This document shows positions 16,760 through 24,615 of a DNA stretch of 64,000 nt, piece after piece. Both the position numbers and the translations under genes were made by a program. Location of the stretch: assembly GCA_024275315.1 (NCBI GenBank), contig JAJRZK010000003.1, positions 1 to 64,000 of the forward strand. The letters are read 5' to 3'. The notes beneath the pieces were generated by a model, which had not been told where the DNA came from, made no database searches, and was given only the letters and a program-made list of their open reading frames with translations. The DNA is from Nitrospirota bacterium (GTDB taxonomy: Bacteria; Nitrospinota_A; UBA7883). Every line of letters begins with the position of its first letter. Positions within the stretch are counted from its first letter, which is position 1.

Positions 16760-18073
16760 TTATGATGGGAAACAACGACCAAACGCGAGAAGCAATCTCG
16801 GGTCTCCCCACATTACAATCTTGAAAGATAAAATCGCTGAAACCATACTCTTTTCTTTTGCGAGAAACTTGAGCCAGGTCTCGCTATCAGCGTAGACACG
16901 TATGTTTGCATTGCCATGACACCCGCGCCGTACGACAATAGCGCCATCTTTTATGACGATGGTCGCTGTAACCTGTTCGGAGCCACGAAAGAAAAAGAAG
17001 TAGGTTGCGTCCAACCCTTCGGATTGACCCGGTTGAAACAGATATTCCATTGAGTCGAGAAACGACGCCACACTGGCAGGCCGAATGTTATTAGCCACCA
17101 GCCGCTTTCGCTTATGGGGAAATCGTTTTGTCAGGTTCGCTTCCGCGTCGGAGCCTGGAACAACAAAAACCTTGCCCTTCGCTCGTCGGAGCGGCTTTAC
17201 CCATCTTTGAACAAATCCCTTCTTGTCGCTCTTGAACTCAGCTTCCGCTTCGCTCCCCGCAGGGCAGACCGCCAAACAAAAATCGCAGGTTGTATTGGAG
17301 CCGTGGCTCAGGTTCTGCCACATGGCGAATGTTTCCTGGTCATCGACCCGTGACCGATAGTCGGCCCCTGAGGAGCTTACGGCTATCTGTTCTACCCAGG
17401 CAGAGAATCCCCCCAGCTTGTATCGATAGTCGTGTGTAACGCAGGAGCTGAAATTAAAGGACCCATCCCGACCAATAGCGCCTGTAGGACAGGTTGCCAC
17501 GCAGAAATTGCAATCAAGGCAGGCTGTTTCCTCAAGCGGCGCGTCATACTTTTCCAGTTCTACGTCGATGACAATGCCGCCAAAATAAAGAAAGGGGCCA
17601 AACTGAGGATGGAGCGCCATTCGGCTTGTTCCCATCTTTCCTAATCCTGACGCCTCAGCAATGGGTTTGTGGGAAAGAAACCACATTTTGCCTGGCCACT
17701 TGTCCTGCTCCATCGGAAAGCCCCATGATTCTGCGACACTCCGTATTCCTTTTTCCTGAAGAGCAAGCATCACCCTGCGCGTGGTCGCCGTGAGCGCTTC
17801 ACCGGTTTGGTGAAACTCGATGTTGGCGGCAGACCGCAGAGGTGAGCGAACGCTATCGCGATGCATTCGCTGGGCCAGCAGGATGACGCTCCGGGTCCAG
17901 GGGAAATGTTGTCGAATGTTGTCACGCTGATCGTCGAGCGCCGGACGATCGATCTCCACAAAACCGACATCGTCCGCCCCCAGGTTGATGCAGAGCTGTC
18001 GCAACCATTGGTATGAGATAGGCGAGCTGGTGGACTCCGAGTTCATGGTTGGTTGATCGATTGTTGCTCTCAT
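16760..18073 (-). CDS. QueG-like 4Fe-4S protein fused to an SCP2 domain
   Basis: A 437-residue protein. The first 280 residues resemble the epoxyqueuosine-reductase/reductive-dehalogenase type. C185-C188-C191-C195 (CxxCxxCxxxCP) plus a separate C211 and C263-C266-C270 give ligands for two [4Fe-4S] clusters. After a basic linker, residues from about 325 to 437 look like a sterol carrier protein 2 domain, which binds lipids. True QueG lacks SCP2, so this is not simply queG. A redox enzyme acting on a hydrophobic substrate is inferred. Start ATG 18073 has GAGGAG six bases upstream. The gene lies 54 bases after marR and has its own copy of the MarR-type palindrome. Confidence 0.78.
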   Translation of the reverse strand: MRATIDQPTMNSESTSSPISYQWLRQLCINLGADDVGFVEIDRPALDDQRDNIRQHFPWTRSVILLAQRMHRDSVRSPLRSAANIEFHQTGEALTATTRRVMLALQEKGIRSVAESWGFPMEQDKWPGKMWFLSHKPIAEASGLGKMGTSRMALHPQFGPFLYFGGIVIDVELEKYDAPLEETACLDCNFCVATCPTGAIGRDGSFNFSSCVTHDYRYKLGGFSAWVEQIAVSSSGADYRSRVDDQETFAMWQNLSHGSNTTCDFCLAVCPAGSEAEAEFKSDKKGFVQRWVKPLRRAKGKVFVVPGSDAEANLTKRFPHKRKRLVANNIRPASVASFLDSMEYLFQPGQSEGLDATYFFFFRGSEQVTATIVIKDGAIVVRRGCHGNANIRVYADSETWLKFLAKEKSMVSAILSFKIVMWGDPRLLLAFGRCFPS

Positions 18074-18093
18074 AACGATCTCCTCAATAAATA

Positions 18094-18105
18094 TGTATAT
18101 ACAAC
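18094..18105 (-). promoter_or_regulatory. Second MarR operator copy, upstream of the QueG-SCP2 gene
   Basis: TGTATATACA (18094-18103) lies in the marR to QueG-SCP2 gap. The 12 bases TGTATATACAAC recur at 18587-18598 in the marR promoter. The palindrome sits about 20 bases before the start codon, so it could control this gene independently. Confidence 0.6.
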
Positions 18106-18127
18106 TAAAACGGCGAAAAAATAGCTC

Positions 18128-18577
18128 CTAGCGTTTGCCAAAGGCTACCTGATTGGCTATTGCAACGATGCTTTCCGCCTGTTCCTCTCCAAGAAGCGCA
18201 TGAGCTTTTTCTTGAGCCTTTTTCCAGGCGGGGTAGGCGCGGCCAATGGTTTCACTCCCCCGGATAGATAATTTCAGCACATGGGCTCGCCCATCCTCTC
18301 CCGGCTGGATATCTATCCAACCGTTGCTCACCAATTTATCCACGTTGCGGCTTAAGGTCGAAGGGCCAAGCTGAAGTATCGAACAGATGTCTTTTGGTTT
18401 GGCTGTGCCAAGCTTTCCGGTCACAACCAGAATATTTAATTGGCTGATGGTTAGTCCGAGAGGTCGAATCGATACGTCGTAGATTCCACTCACCATCCGA
18501 TTGAGGCTCCGCAAGCGTGCCGCAACGCAATTTTCGGCGATTTCCTCGATGTTGTCGACTGGATTGGTTTTGCTCAT
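18128..18577 (-). CDS. MarR-family transcriptional regulator
   Basis: A 149-residue winged-helix repressor. SQLNILVVTGKLG, KDICSILQLGPSTLSRNVDKLVSNGWI and the wing EDGRAHVLKLSIRG form the MarR DNA-binding unit, with dimerisation helices at both ends. Family members usually sense small phenolic or oxidising ligands and repress their own operon. Here a perfect palindrome overlaps the -10 element of its own promoter and a second copy precedes the next gene. That strongly suggests autorepression and control of the QueG-SCP2 protein. Confidence 0.9.
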   Translation of the reverse strand: MSKTNPVDNIEEIAENCVAARLRSLNRMVSGIYDVSIRPLGLTISQLNILVVTGKLGTAKPKDICSILQLGPSTLSRNVDKLVSNGWIDIQPGEDGRAHVLKLSIRGSETIGRAYPAWKKAQEKAHALLGEEQAESIVAIANQVAFGKR

Positions 18578-18584
18578 AAATATA

Positions 18585-18613
18585 ATTGTATATACAACTT
18601 AATTGGAAGTCAA
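18585..18613 (-). promoter_or_regulatory. marR promoter with overlapping palindromic operator
   Basis: On the minus strand TTGACT (18608-18613) and TACAAT (18585-18590) are separated by 17 bases. The perfect 12-bp palindrome TTGTATATACAA (18586-18597) covers the -10 box, so a bound dimer would block RNA polymerase. The transcript start would fall almost at the ATG (18577), so the leader is very short. Confidence 0.75.
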
Positions 18614-18756
18614 CTAACATGAATTCATCTGGTTTCAATGTCAGTTCCCGTTATGGTAGAGCCCTGAAGCCGTCGCCAGTGCCGTCTGTTGGTCAAACCC
18701 GGGGAAATCGCTATTTAGGCGGGTTTTTCAGGCGTCACGATTTCCGGCAAATCAGT

Positions 18757-19059
18757 TTATACCGATGTGCTTATTATCTCTTTGTACGCCTCGAGCACCT
18801 TGTTTCGAACCTGCATAGTGAGCTTGAAAGCAAGCTCTGCCTTGCTCATCGTGATCATTGTCTCGTGGATACTCTTGGACTTGCCCGTGACCAGGTCTTC
18901 GATGGCCTTATCTGCGTCGAGCTGTAGCTGGTTGACTTCATTTAGCGCCGTATCCAGAGAGTCGGCAAAAGACCCTTTTTCCGGAGTTTTGGCGCCACCG
19001 CCGATTTTGAGGGAGGACCCTAGGGGTTCCATAGCGCCGTGGATTCTCATGTCAGTCAT
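18757..19059 (-). CDS. fliE: Flagellar hook-basal body protein FliE
   Basis: A 100-residue protein with the FliE C-terminal signature MTMSKAELAFKLTMQVRNKVLEAYKEI. FliE joins the MS ring to the proximal rod at the base of the flagellum and is exported by the type III apparatus. It lies 13 bases downstream of flgB. In most bacteria flgC lies between these two genes; here it is absent. Confidence 0.95.
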   Translation of the reverse strand: MTDMRIHGAMEPLGSSLKIGGGAKTPEKGSFADSLDTALNEVNQLQLDADKAIEDLVTGKSKSIHETMITMSKAELAFKLTMQVRNKVLEAYKEIISTSV

Positions 19060-19072
19060 TTTTCATCTTCCT

Positions 19073-19489
19073 CTACCTGGTTTGATCTATACTGGAGCTA
19101 ATCATTTTCCCCCGCTTCTTCAGCGCAGAGATCACCGTCCGGTACATGATTTCATTCTGGGTCATTTTTGCCACTTCACTGTCTAGATTGACGTTGTTTC
19201 CGTCTATCCTGCCCGGCTCGGTGGAATGGACAATTTCCGGTTGAAAACTTTTCAGGCTCGAACCCGCTTTTAAATGCATCGCGTTCGTGACGCTCATTGC
19301 ACCACCTGGCCTGTAGGCGTCTTTCAGCGCCTTTTCGAACGGTTTCATCTCCAACGCTTTATAGCCGGGGGTTTCGGCGTTTGCGATGTTGCTGTTGATA
19401 AGAAGGGCTTTTTTGGAATATATATCCATTGCCTTAACGGCGAGTTTTCCTGTTTTGTTCGTATACAAAATATCGTTTATCAGTCCCAT
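19073..19489 (-). CDS. flgB: Flagellar proximal rod protein FlgB
   Basis: A 138-residue protein with the rod-protein N-terminal motif LLINSNIANAETPGYKA and the C-terminal heptad NVNLDSEVAKMTQNEIMYRTVISAL, both typical of FlgB. It forms the proximal rod in the periplasm. The gene is led by a sigma-54 promoter about 45 bases upstream, which fits middle-class flagellar gene control by a FleQ/FlrC-type activator. Confidence 0.95.
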   Translation of the reverse strand: MGLINDILYTNKTGKLAVKAMDIYSKKALLINSNIANAETPGYKALEMKPFEKALKDAYRPGGAMSVTNAMHLKAGSSLKSFQPEIVHSTEPGRIDGNNVNLDSEVAKMTQNEIMYRTVISALKKRGKMISSSIDQTR

Positions 19490-19534
19490 AACGGACTCCC
19501 GAAATTAAAGTAACAATCCTTCGCACAAAATATG

Positions 19535-19551
19535 AGCAAGTATGGCGCCAG
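19535..19551 (-). promoter_or_regulatory. Sigma-54 promoter of flgB-fliE
   Basis: The minus strand reads CTGGCGCCATACTTGCT. GG and GC are exactly 10 bases apart, in the correct -24/-12 frame (consensus TGGCACG-N4-TTGC). Transcription would start near 19524, giving a leader of about 35 bases. Confidence 0.8.
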
Positions 19552-19680
19552 AAGGACAGCGAGCGCTACCGCGATATAAGGCACTACTAATCAACAGCAT
19601 GCACTTGCATGGCATGGCGGCGGTTTGACAGCTAGGAAATATTGGTCTTGTTCGAGCGTCAAAAACCCGGCGAAAATTTC

Positions 19681-20679
19681 ATGCTACAATTAGCTATCAT
19701 GGATACGAAAATGGACGATTTCCCAAATCAGCATATCGGCGAAGAAGCTGGCGACGAGGCCATTGCAAAACCCGTAGATGAATATTTTGACAATACCAAT
19801 TCTGACCAGACACCGACCGACGCCCTTGTCCCGTCCGACCCGCTCCAGATTTACATCAGCAAGATCAAACAATATCCGGCGCTTTCCCATGAAGAGGAGC
19901 TGGAACTGGCCCAAAGATACAAGCTGACCGGCGACACCGAGGCGGCGTTCCGCCTGGTCACCTCGCACCTTATGATGGTTGTCAAGATTGCGTTTGAGTT
20001 CAGGTCACAGTTTCAGAACGTTCTGGACCTTATCCAGGAGGGTAATTATGGATTGATGCGCGCCATCAAGAAATTCGACCCGTTTAAAGGCGCCCGGCTT
20101 TCCACCTACGCCTCGTACTGGATTCGCGCATATATGCTCAAGTTCCTGCTGGACAACTGGCGCCTTGTAAAGGTTGGCACAACCAACGTCCGCCGAAAGT
20201 TGCTCTATAGGCTTCGGGAGATGGAGCTCCGCCTGGAGCAGGGAGGCGAACCGGCGACCGCGAAGCTGTTGGCGCAACATTTCGGAGCCACAGAAGACGA
20301 TGTGACGGAAGTACGTAATAGCCTTGGCGCGTCAGACACCTCAATTTACCAGCCTGTCGGCAAGGATTCTGACAGGCGGGTGATCGACATTTTACCCTCC
20401 CGTATACCCGATTACGCCGACGAACTGGGCGCCAGCCAGGTAATGAAACGGTTTCACGACGCCGTGGACAAGTTTAAGGAGGGATTAAAGCCAAGCGACC
20501 TGACTTTGCTTGAAAAACGCATACTTTCCGATGAACCGTTGACCTTGAGGGAAATAGGCGAAAAGTATGGCGTGACCAGGGAAGCGATCCGCCAGGCTGA
20601 AACCAGGCTATTAAAACGCCTGAAGGAATATCTTCGCAAAGAGCTGGGGGATATACAAGACGTGGTGGATAATTTCTGA
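19681..20679 (+). CDS. rpoH: RNA polymerase sigma-32 factor (RpoH-like)
   Basis: A group 3 sigma factor. Region 1.2/2.1 begins at DPLQIYISKIKQYPALSHEEELELAQRY. Region 2.2-2.4 holds NVLDLIQEGNYGLMRAIKKFDPFKGARLSTYASYWIRAYML, followed by the RpoH-type block FLLDNWRLVKVGTT. Region 4.2 ends TLREIGEKYGVTREAIRQAETRLLKRL. It directs heat-shock promoters. The start is ambiguous: ATG 19681, 19699 and 19711 are all possible without a good Shine-Dalgarno, and TTG 19642 has AGGA four bases before it. The N-terminal 30 residues before the conserved part are acidic and variable. Confidence 0.9.
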   Translation: MLQLAIMDTKMDDFPNQHIGEEAGDEAIAKPVDEYFDNTNSDQTPTDALVPSDPLQIYISKIKQYPALSHEEELELAQRYKLTGDTEAAFRLVTSHLMMVVKIAFEFRSQFQNVLDLIQEGNYGLMRAIKKFDPFKGARLSTYASYWIRAYMLKFLLDNWRLVKVGTTNVRRKLLYRLREMELRLEQGGEPATAKLLAQHFGATEDDVTEVRNSLGASDTSIYQPVGKDSDRRVIDILPSRIPDYADELGASQVMKRFHDAVDKFKEGLKPSDLTLLEKRILSDEPLTLREIGEKYGVTREAIRQAETRLLKRLKEYLRKELGDIQDVVDNF

Positions 20680-20681
20680 CC

Positions 20682-21257
20682 CATCCGAACCTTGCCTATC
20701 TCCTTTACGGTTTCGTCATCAGGCAGTCCGCTCACCCAGCATTTCAGCGCTCGCACCAGTCTCTTGCGCGCCTGGTCGGGGGAGGGGGGGGGAGGTCGCG
20801 GGTTTGTTTATAATCAGGTTTTTCAGACGACCCCGGCCGAATTGCTCTGTCTGGCTGTTTGTGGCTTCGGTGATTCCATCGGAATAGGTGACAATCCTTG
20901 ATCCTTTCATAACCTGGCGGTATCGAGCTTCCAGGGTGTCAAAGCCATCTCCATAAAGCGCCATCGGCAACGTAGATTGCGGGCCATCCTTTGTTCGCTT
21001 GCCCACAACGCCTGCTCGGCTTCACTCCATCGTGTGATGTGGCGCGTAACCGGCCTGTACGGCGAAACATAGAGCAAGGGAAGGACGACCAGGCTCAAAA
21101 GACCCGCGTCAAGGAAAATTTCCGTCCACGCAGTGAGAGGAGGCATGATTTCGAACAAAAGCGTAATGCAGGTCTCGGCGATAAAAATGCACCCGGTTGC
21201 AACAACCACCAGGCAGGATAGGGACATTCCCCATTCTTTAAGCTTTGGGATAGACAC
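20682..21257 (-). pseudogene. Decayed membrane sensor / SpoIIE-type phosphatase
   Basis: Three pieces in different minus-strand frames look like one broken gene. The 5' piece (21257 to about 20985) encodes two membrane segments and a PAS-type linker (ITRWSEAEQALWASEQRM). The middle piece (about 21006-20780) encodes the end of a SpoIIE/RsbU PP2C phosphatase (VMKGSRIVTYSDGITEATN, then FGRGRLKNLI). The frame then breaks at a G-rich run (20776-20793); shifting one base continues KRLVRALKCW. The PAS and most of the phosphatase domain are missing, so there was an internal deletion as well as a frameshift. It lies just downstream of gcvPB on the same strand. Confidence 0.6.
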
Positions 21258-21372
21258 TCTTGGTATTCTGGCGGTTCTGTTTGCTCACGGCACACATTTC
21301 ACCCACCGCCCGGTTTTCATTGTTTCCGAACCATGGTGACGGCGCAACGGAACCTTTCGGCCCTGATTTCAT

Positions 21373-22854
21373 TCAGCCACACAACCCGCAACGAAGCCGG
21401 GGATTTCGCGCGGCGGCGGTTTCGTCCAGGCGGCCGCGGACACTGTTTCCGGGTGCGTTTTTTATCGATTCCGGGTCCGTTTTGGCTGTCTGCGCTATGT
21501 CGATCATCGCGTCTATAAAATCGTCCAGCGTTTCAAGGCTTTCGCTTTCCGTGGGTTCTATCATGATGGCTCCCCTTGCTATCAGGGGAAAGTATATGGT
21601 GGGAGGATGAAACCCCCGGTCGATAAGCGCTTTTGCTATATCAAGAGTGGTGACCCCATATTTGTTTTGTAGTTTATCGGTAAACACGCACTCGTGCATA
21701 CACCGTGGTGTATAGGCGATATGGTAGTGATCTCTCAACCGGGCCCGGATATAGTTCGCGTTTACAACGGCCGCCTCGGTGGCCTCGCTCAACCCTTCCG
21801 GCCCCATGCTGAGGATATACGCCGCGGCTCGCACCAGCACTCCGACATTGCCATGAAAACTGTGGAACCCGCCGACGCTGTCAGGCCGGTCCCATTCACG
21901 CCTGTAAACACCATTATCCTCGACGATAACAGGCGTCGGAAGGAACGGCTCCAGCTCTTTGGTGACGCATACCGGCCCCGCGCCGGGTCCGCCGCCCCCG
22001 TGAGGCGTGGCGAAAGTCTTGTGAAGGTTGATATGGGCCACGTCCACACCCATGTCGCCGAACCTTGCCTTGCCAAGAAGAGCGCTCAGGTTGGCCCCGT
22101 CGCAATAAACAAACCCCCCGCGATCATGAACCAGTTTGGCGGCTTCGATTATTCCCGATTCAAATATTCCCAATGTATTGGGATTTGTCACCATCAGCGC
22201 CGCCACCTGGCTGTCCATCAGCCTGTCCAGTTCGGCCAGGTCGATTTTCCCGTCCGCTCCGCTTTTCAGCGTGACAACCCCGTAGCCACATAGCGCCGAC
22301 GATGCGGGGTTGGTGCCGTGGGATGAGTCCGGCAACAACACTTTGGACCGCGTTTCTCCCCGTTTGTCCAGCGCGGCCCGCACCATCATAAGCCCTGCAA
22401 ATTCACCTTGCGCGCCTGCGGCAGGTTGCGTGGTGACGGAGTCGAGCCCGACGATTTCGCATAGCCACCGCCCAAGGTCATGGATCAGCTTCAATGTCCC
22501 CTGCGCGTCTTCATCTGTCTGGAGTGGATGCAGGCCGACTAACCCTTTAAGCCTGGAGACGGCTTCACCGATGCGCGGATTGTGTTTCATGGTGCACGAG
22601 CCGAGAGGGTACATGTTCGTGTCCACGCTGAAGTTCCATTGCGACATGCGGGTGTAATGGCGGATCACTTCCGGTTCGGACAGCTCCGGAAAACCGCTCA
22701 TGGTTTTCCGGATGGATCCCTGGGGCAGAACGCTCTGCGGATCAATCCGGTCAATTCCACTTTCAGGCAGAGAGTAACCAGACCGGCCAGCGGATCCCTC
22801 ACCAAAAATCTCACCGGTCGTAAAAGACATGCCACGCTCGGAATGCGGTTTCAT
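21373..22854 (-). CDS. gcvPB: Glycine dehydrogenase (decarboxylating) subunit 2, P-protein beta
   Basis: A 493-residue PLP enzyme that, with GcvPA, decarboxylates glycine and loads the aminomethyl group on lipoyl-GcvH. The PLP lysine is K279 in INLHKTFATPHGGGGPG, and the N-terminal YPLGSCTMKHNP block is typical. The split into two chains is common in bacteria outside the Gammaproteobacteria and in archaea. The start ATG overlaps the gcvPA stop by four bases. Last gene of the gcv operon. Confidence 0.95.
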   Translation of the reverse strand: MKPHSERGMSFTTGEIFGEGSAGRSGYSLPESGIDRIDPQSVLPQGSIRKTMSGFPELSEPEVIRHYTRMSQWNFSVDTNMYPLGSCTMKHNPRIGEAVSRLKGLVGLHPLQTDEDAQGTLKLIHDLGRWLCEIVGLDSVTTQPAAGAQGEFAGLMMVRAALDKRGETRSKVLLPDSSHGTNPASSALCGYGVVTLKSGADGKIDLAELDRLMDSQVAALMVTNPNTLGIFESGIIEAAKLVHDRGGFVYCDGANLSALLGKARFGDMGVDVAHINLHKTFATPHGGGGPGAGPVCVTKELEPFLPTPVIVEDNGVYRREWDRPDSVGGFHSFHGNVGVLVRAAAYILSMGPEGLSEATEAAVVNANYIRARLRDHYHIAYTPRCMHECVFTDKLQNKYGVTTLDIAKALIDRGFHPPTIYFPLIARGAIMIEPTESESLETLDDFIDAMIDIAQTAKTDPESIKNAPGNSVRGRLDETAAARNPRLRCGLCG

Positions 22855-24194
22855 TTCTCAAACTCTGACAACACTTCGACCAGGTTGTCGATGGATTTTT
22901 TTGAGTGCGCTTCCGTTGCGCAAAAAAGCATGGTTGAATTCAGCTCCGGATAGCAGGGTGACAAGTCCAGCCCTCCGGTGACACCCGCCCTGGCCAGCCG
23001 CTTATTAACCACTTTCGGTGACACCGGAAGCCTGATGGCCACCTCGTTGAAAAAGGGTCGCTGACACGCCCTCTCAAACCCTTCCAGAGAACCGATCCTG
23101 TCCGCAAGGTAATGGCAAGCCGACAGGTTGGCCTCTGCCAGCTCTTTCAACCCCCGCTTGCCCAGGAGGCTGATATGTATCGCCGCCGCTGTGGCGCACA
23201 GGGCCTGGTTGGAGCAGATGTTGGACGTGGCTCTTTCCCTTCGTATGTGCTGTTCTCTCGTGGCCATGGTAAGCACATACCCGTCCCTGCCCCGGCTGTC
23301 CCTTGTCTTGCCGACCAGCCGTCCCGGCATCTGCCTTGCGAGTTTTTCCTTCACGGCGAACATCCCGAGACCCGGCCCTCCGAACGACAGAGAGCCGCCG
23401 AAAGACCTCCCCTCTCCCGCCACTATGTCCGCCCCGAACATTCCAGGCCCTCCCAGTATCCCGAGGCTGACAGGTTCGGCCACGGCGACAACCATAAGAG
23501 CGTCCACGGCGTCACACGCGGAGCGTATGGACCCCAGATCCTCTATTACACCAAGAAAGTTGGGCGATTGAACCACCACGGCCGCAGTCGATTTATCGAC
23601 CGCCTCTACCAAGCTTACAGATGCGCCGGTGGCGACGTCGTCTACGGTGACGATTTCGATCCCGGTGTAGCGTGTGTACGTCTCGACAACCCTCCTCCAC
23701 GCGGGGTTGACCAGGTTTGACATGACAATTTTTGGTCTTTTCCTGATTCTGCTGGCCATGATCACCCCCTCAGCAAGGGCCGACGCGCCGTCGTACATGG
23801 AGGCGTTGGCTACTTCCATCTGGAAAAGACCGGCGGTGTATGTCTGAAATTCATAACTGGCCATAAGAGTCCCCTGGCTTACTTCGGGCTGGTACGGTGT
23901 GTAACAGGTAAAAAACTCTGTCCGCAACAGTAGCTGGTCCACAGCCGCCGGGACATGGTGATAATAGGCGCCCGCCCCCAGGAAACTGTTTCGCGGCCGC
24001 GCAGGGTTGTTGGTTTCGGCCAGGTTTTCAAAATACTCCGCCAGATCAAACTCCGGCATGGCTTCAGGAATTTTCAGAAGCTCCGAGCGCAGAGCGGAAT
24101 CGGGAACATCGGCAAAAAGCTCCGACACGGACGCCACACCGATTGTCTGGAGCATGTGGGCCCGGTCAGACTCCGACAGGGGGATAAAGCGCAA
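22851..24194 (-). CDS. gcvPA: Glycine dehydrogenase (decarboxylating) subunit 1, P-protein alpha
   Basis: A 447-residue catalytically inactive-type half of the split P-protein. It has the N-terminal block RNSFLGAGAYYHHVP and TPYQPEVSQGTLMASYEFQT, both typical of GcvPA, and no PLP lysine motif. It forms the heterotetramer with GcvPB. It starts one base after the gcvH stop and overlaps gcvPB by four bases. Confidence 0.95.
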   Translation of the reverse strand: MRFIPLSESDRAHMLQTIGVASVSELFADVPDSALRSELLKIPEAMPEFDLAEYFENLAETNNPARPRNSFLGAGAYYHHVPAAVDQLLLRTEFFTCYTPYQPEVSQGTLMASYEFQTYTAGLFQMEVANASMYDGASALAEGVIMASRIRKRPKIVMSNLVNPAWRRVVETYTRYTGIEIVTVDDVATGASVSLVEAVDKSTAAVVVQSPNFLGVIEDLGSIRSACDAVDALMVVAVAEPVSLGILGGPGMFGADIVAGEGRSFGGSLSFGGPGLGMFAVKEKLARQMPGRLVGKTRDSRGRDGYVLTMATREQHIRRERATSNICSNQALCATAAAIHISLLGKRGLKELAEANLSACHYLADRIGSLEGFERACQRPFFNEVAIRLPVSPKVVNKRLARAGVTGGLDLSPCYPELNSTMLFCATEAHSKKSIDNLVEVLSEFEK

Positions 24195-24195
24195 A

Positions 24196-24588
24196 CTATT
24201 TGCTCTCTTTTATGTATTTTGCGTAATCCTCCGCCGACATCATATCGTCAAGCTGGGAAGGATCGGCCATCTTTACCTTGATCATCCACCCTTTGTCGTA
24301 CGGATTGCTGTTGACCTGCTCGGGGCTGTCTTCCAGGGAGCTGTTTATCTCAACAACCTCCCCCTCGACGGGACAATAAAGGTCTGAAACAGTCTTGACC
24401 GATTCGGCCACTCCGAATGTGGCGTTCCGCCCCAAATCAGCTCCCACTTCCGGAAGCTCCACAAAGACGATATCTCCCAGTTCGCCCTGGGCGAAATCCG
24501 TGATTCCTATCGTGGCCACTCCCTCTTCAGCCAGTACCCATTCGTGTTCTTTGGAATAGACCAAATTGTCCGGAAATTCCATACTCAT
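24196..24588 (-). CDS. gcvH: Glycine cleavage system H protein
   Basis: A 130-residue lipoyl carrier. The lipoylated lysine is K65 in AESVKTVSDLYCPVEGEV. It shuttles the aminomethyl and reduced lipoyl groups between P, T and L proteins in the cytosol. It lies between gcvT and gcvPA. The L protein (lipoamide dehydrogenase) is not in this window. Confidence 0.96.
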   Translation of the reverse strand: MSMEFPDNLVYSKEHEWVLAEEGVATIGITDFAQGELGDIVFVELPEVGADLGRNATFGVAESVKTVSDLYCPVEGEVVEINSSLEDSPEQVNSNPYDKGWMIKVKMADPSQLDDMMSAEDYAKYIKESK

Positions 24589-24615
24589 CCAGCTCCTATG
24601 TTGCGCGTATTCGTT

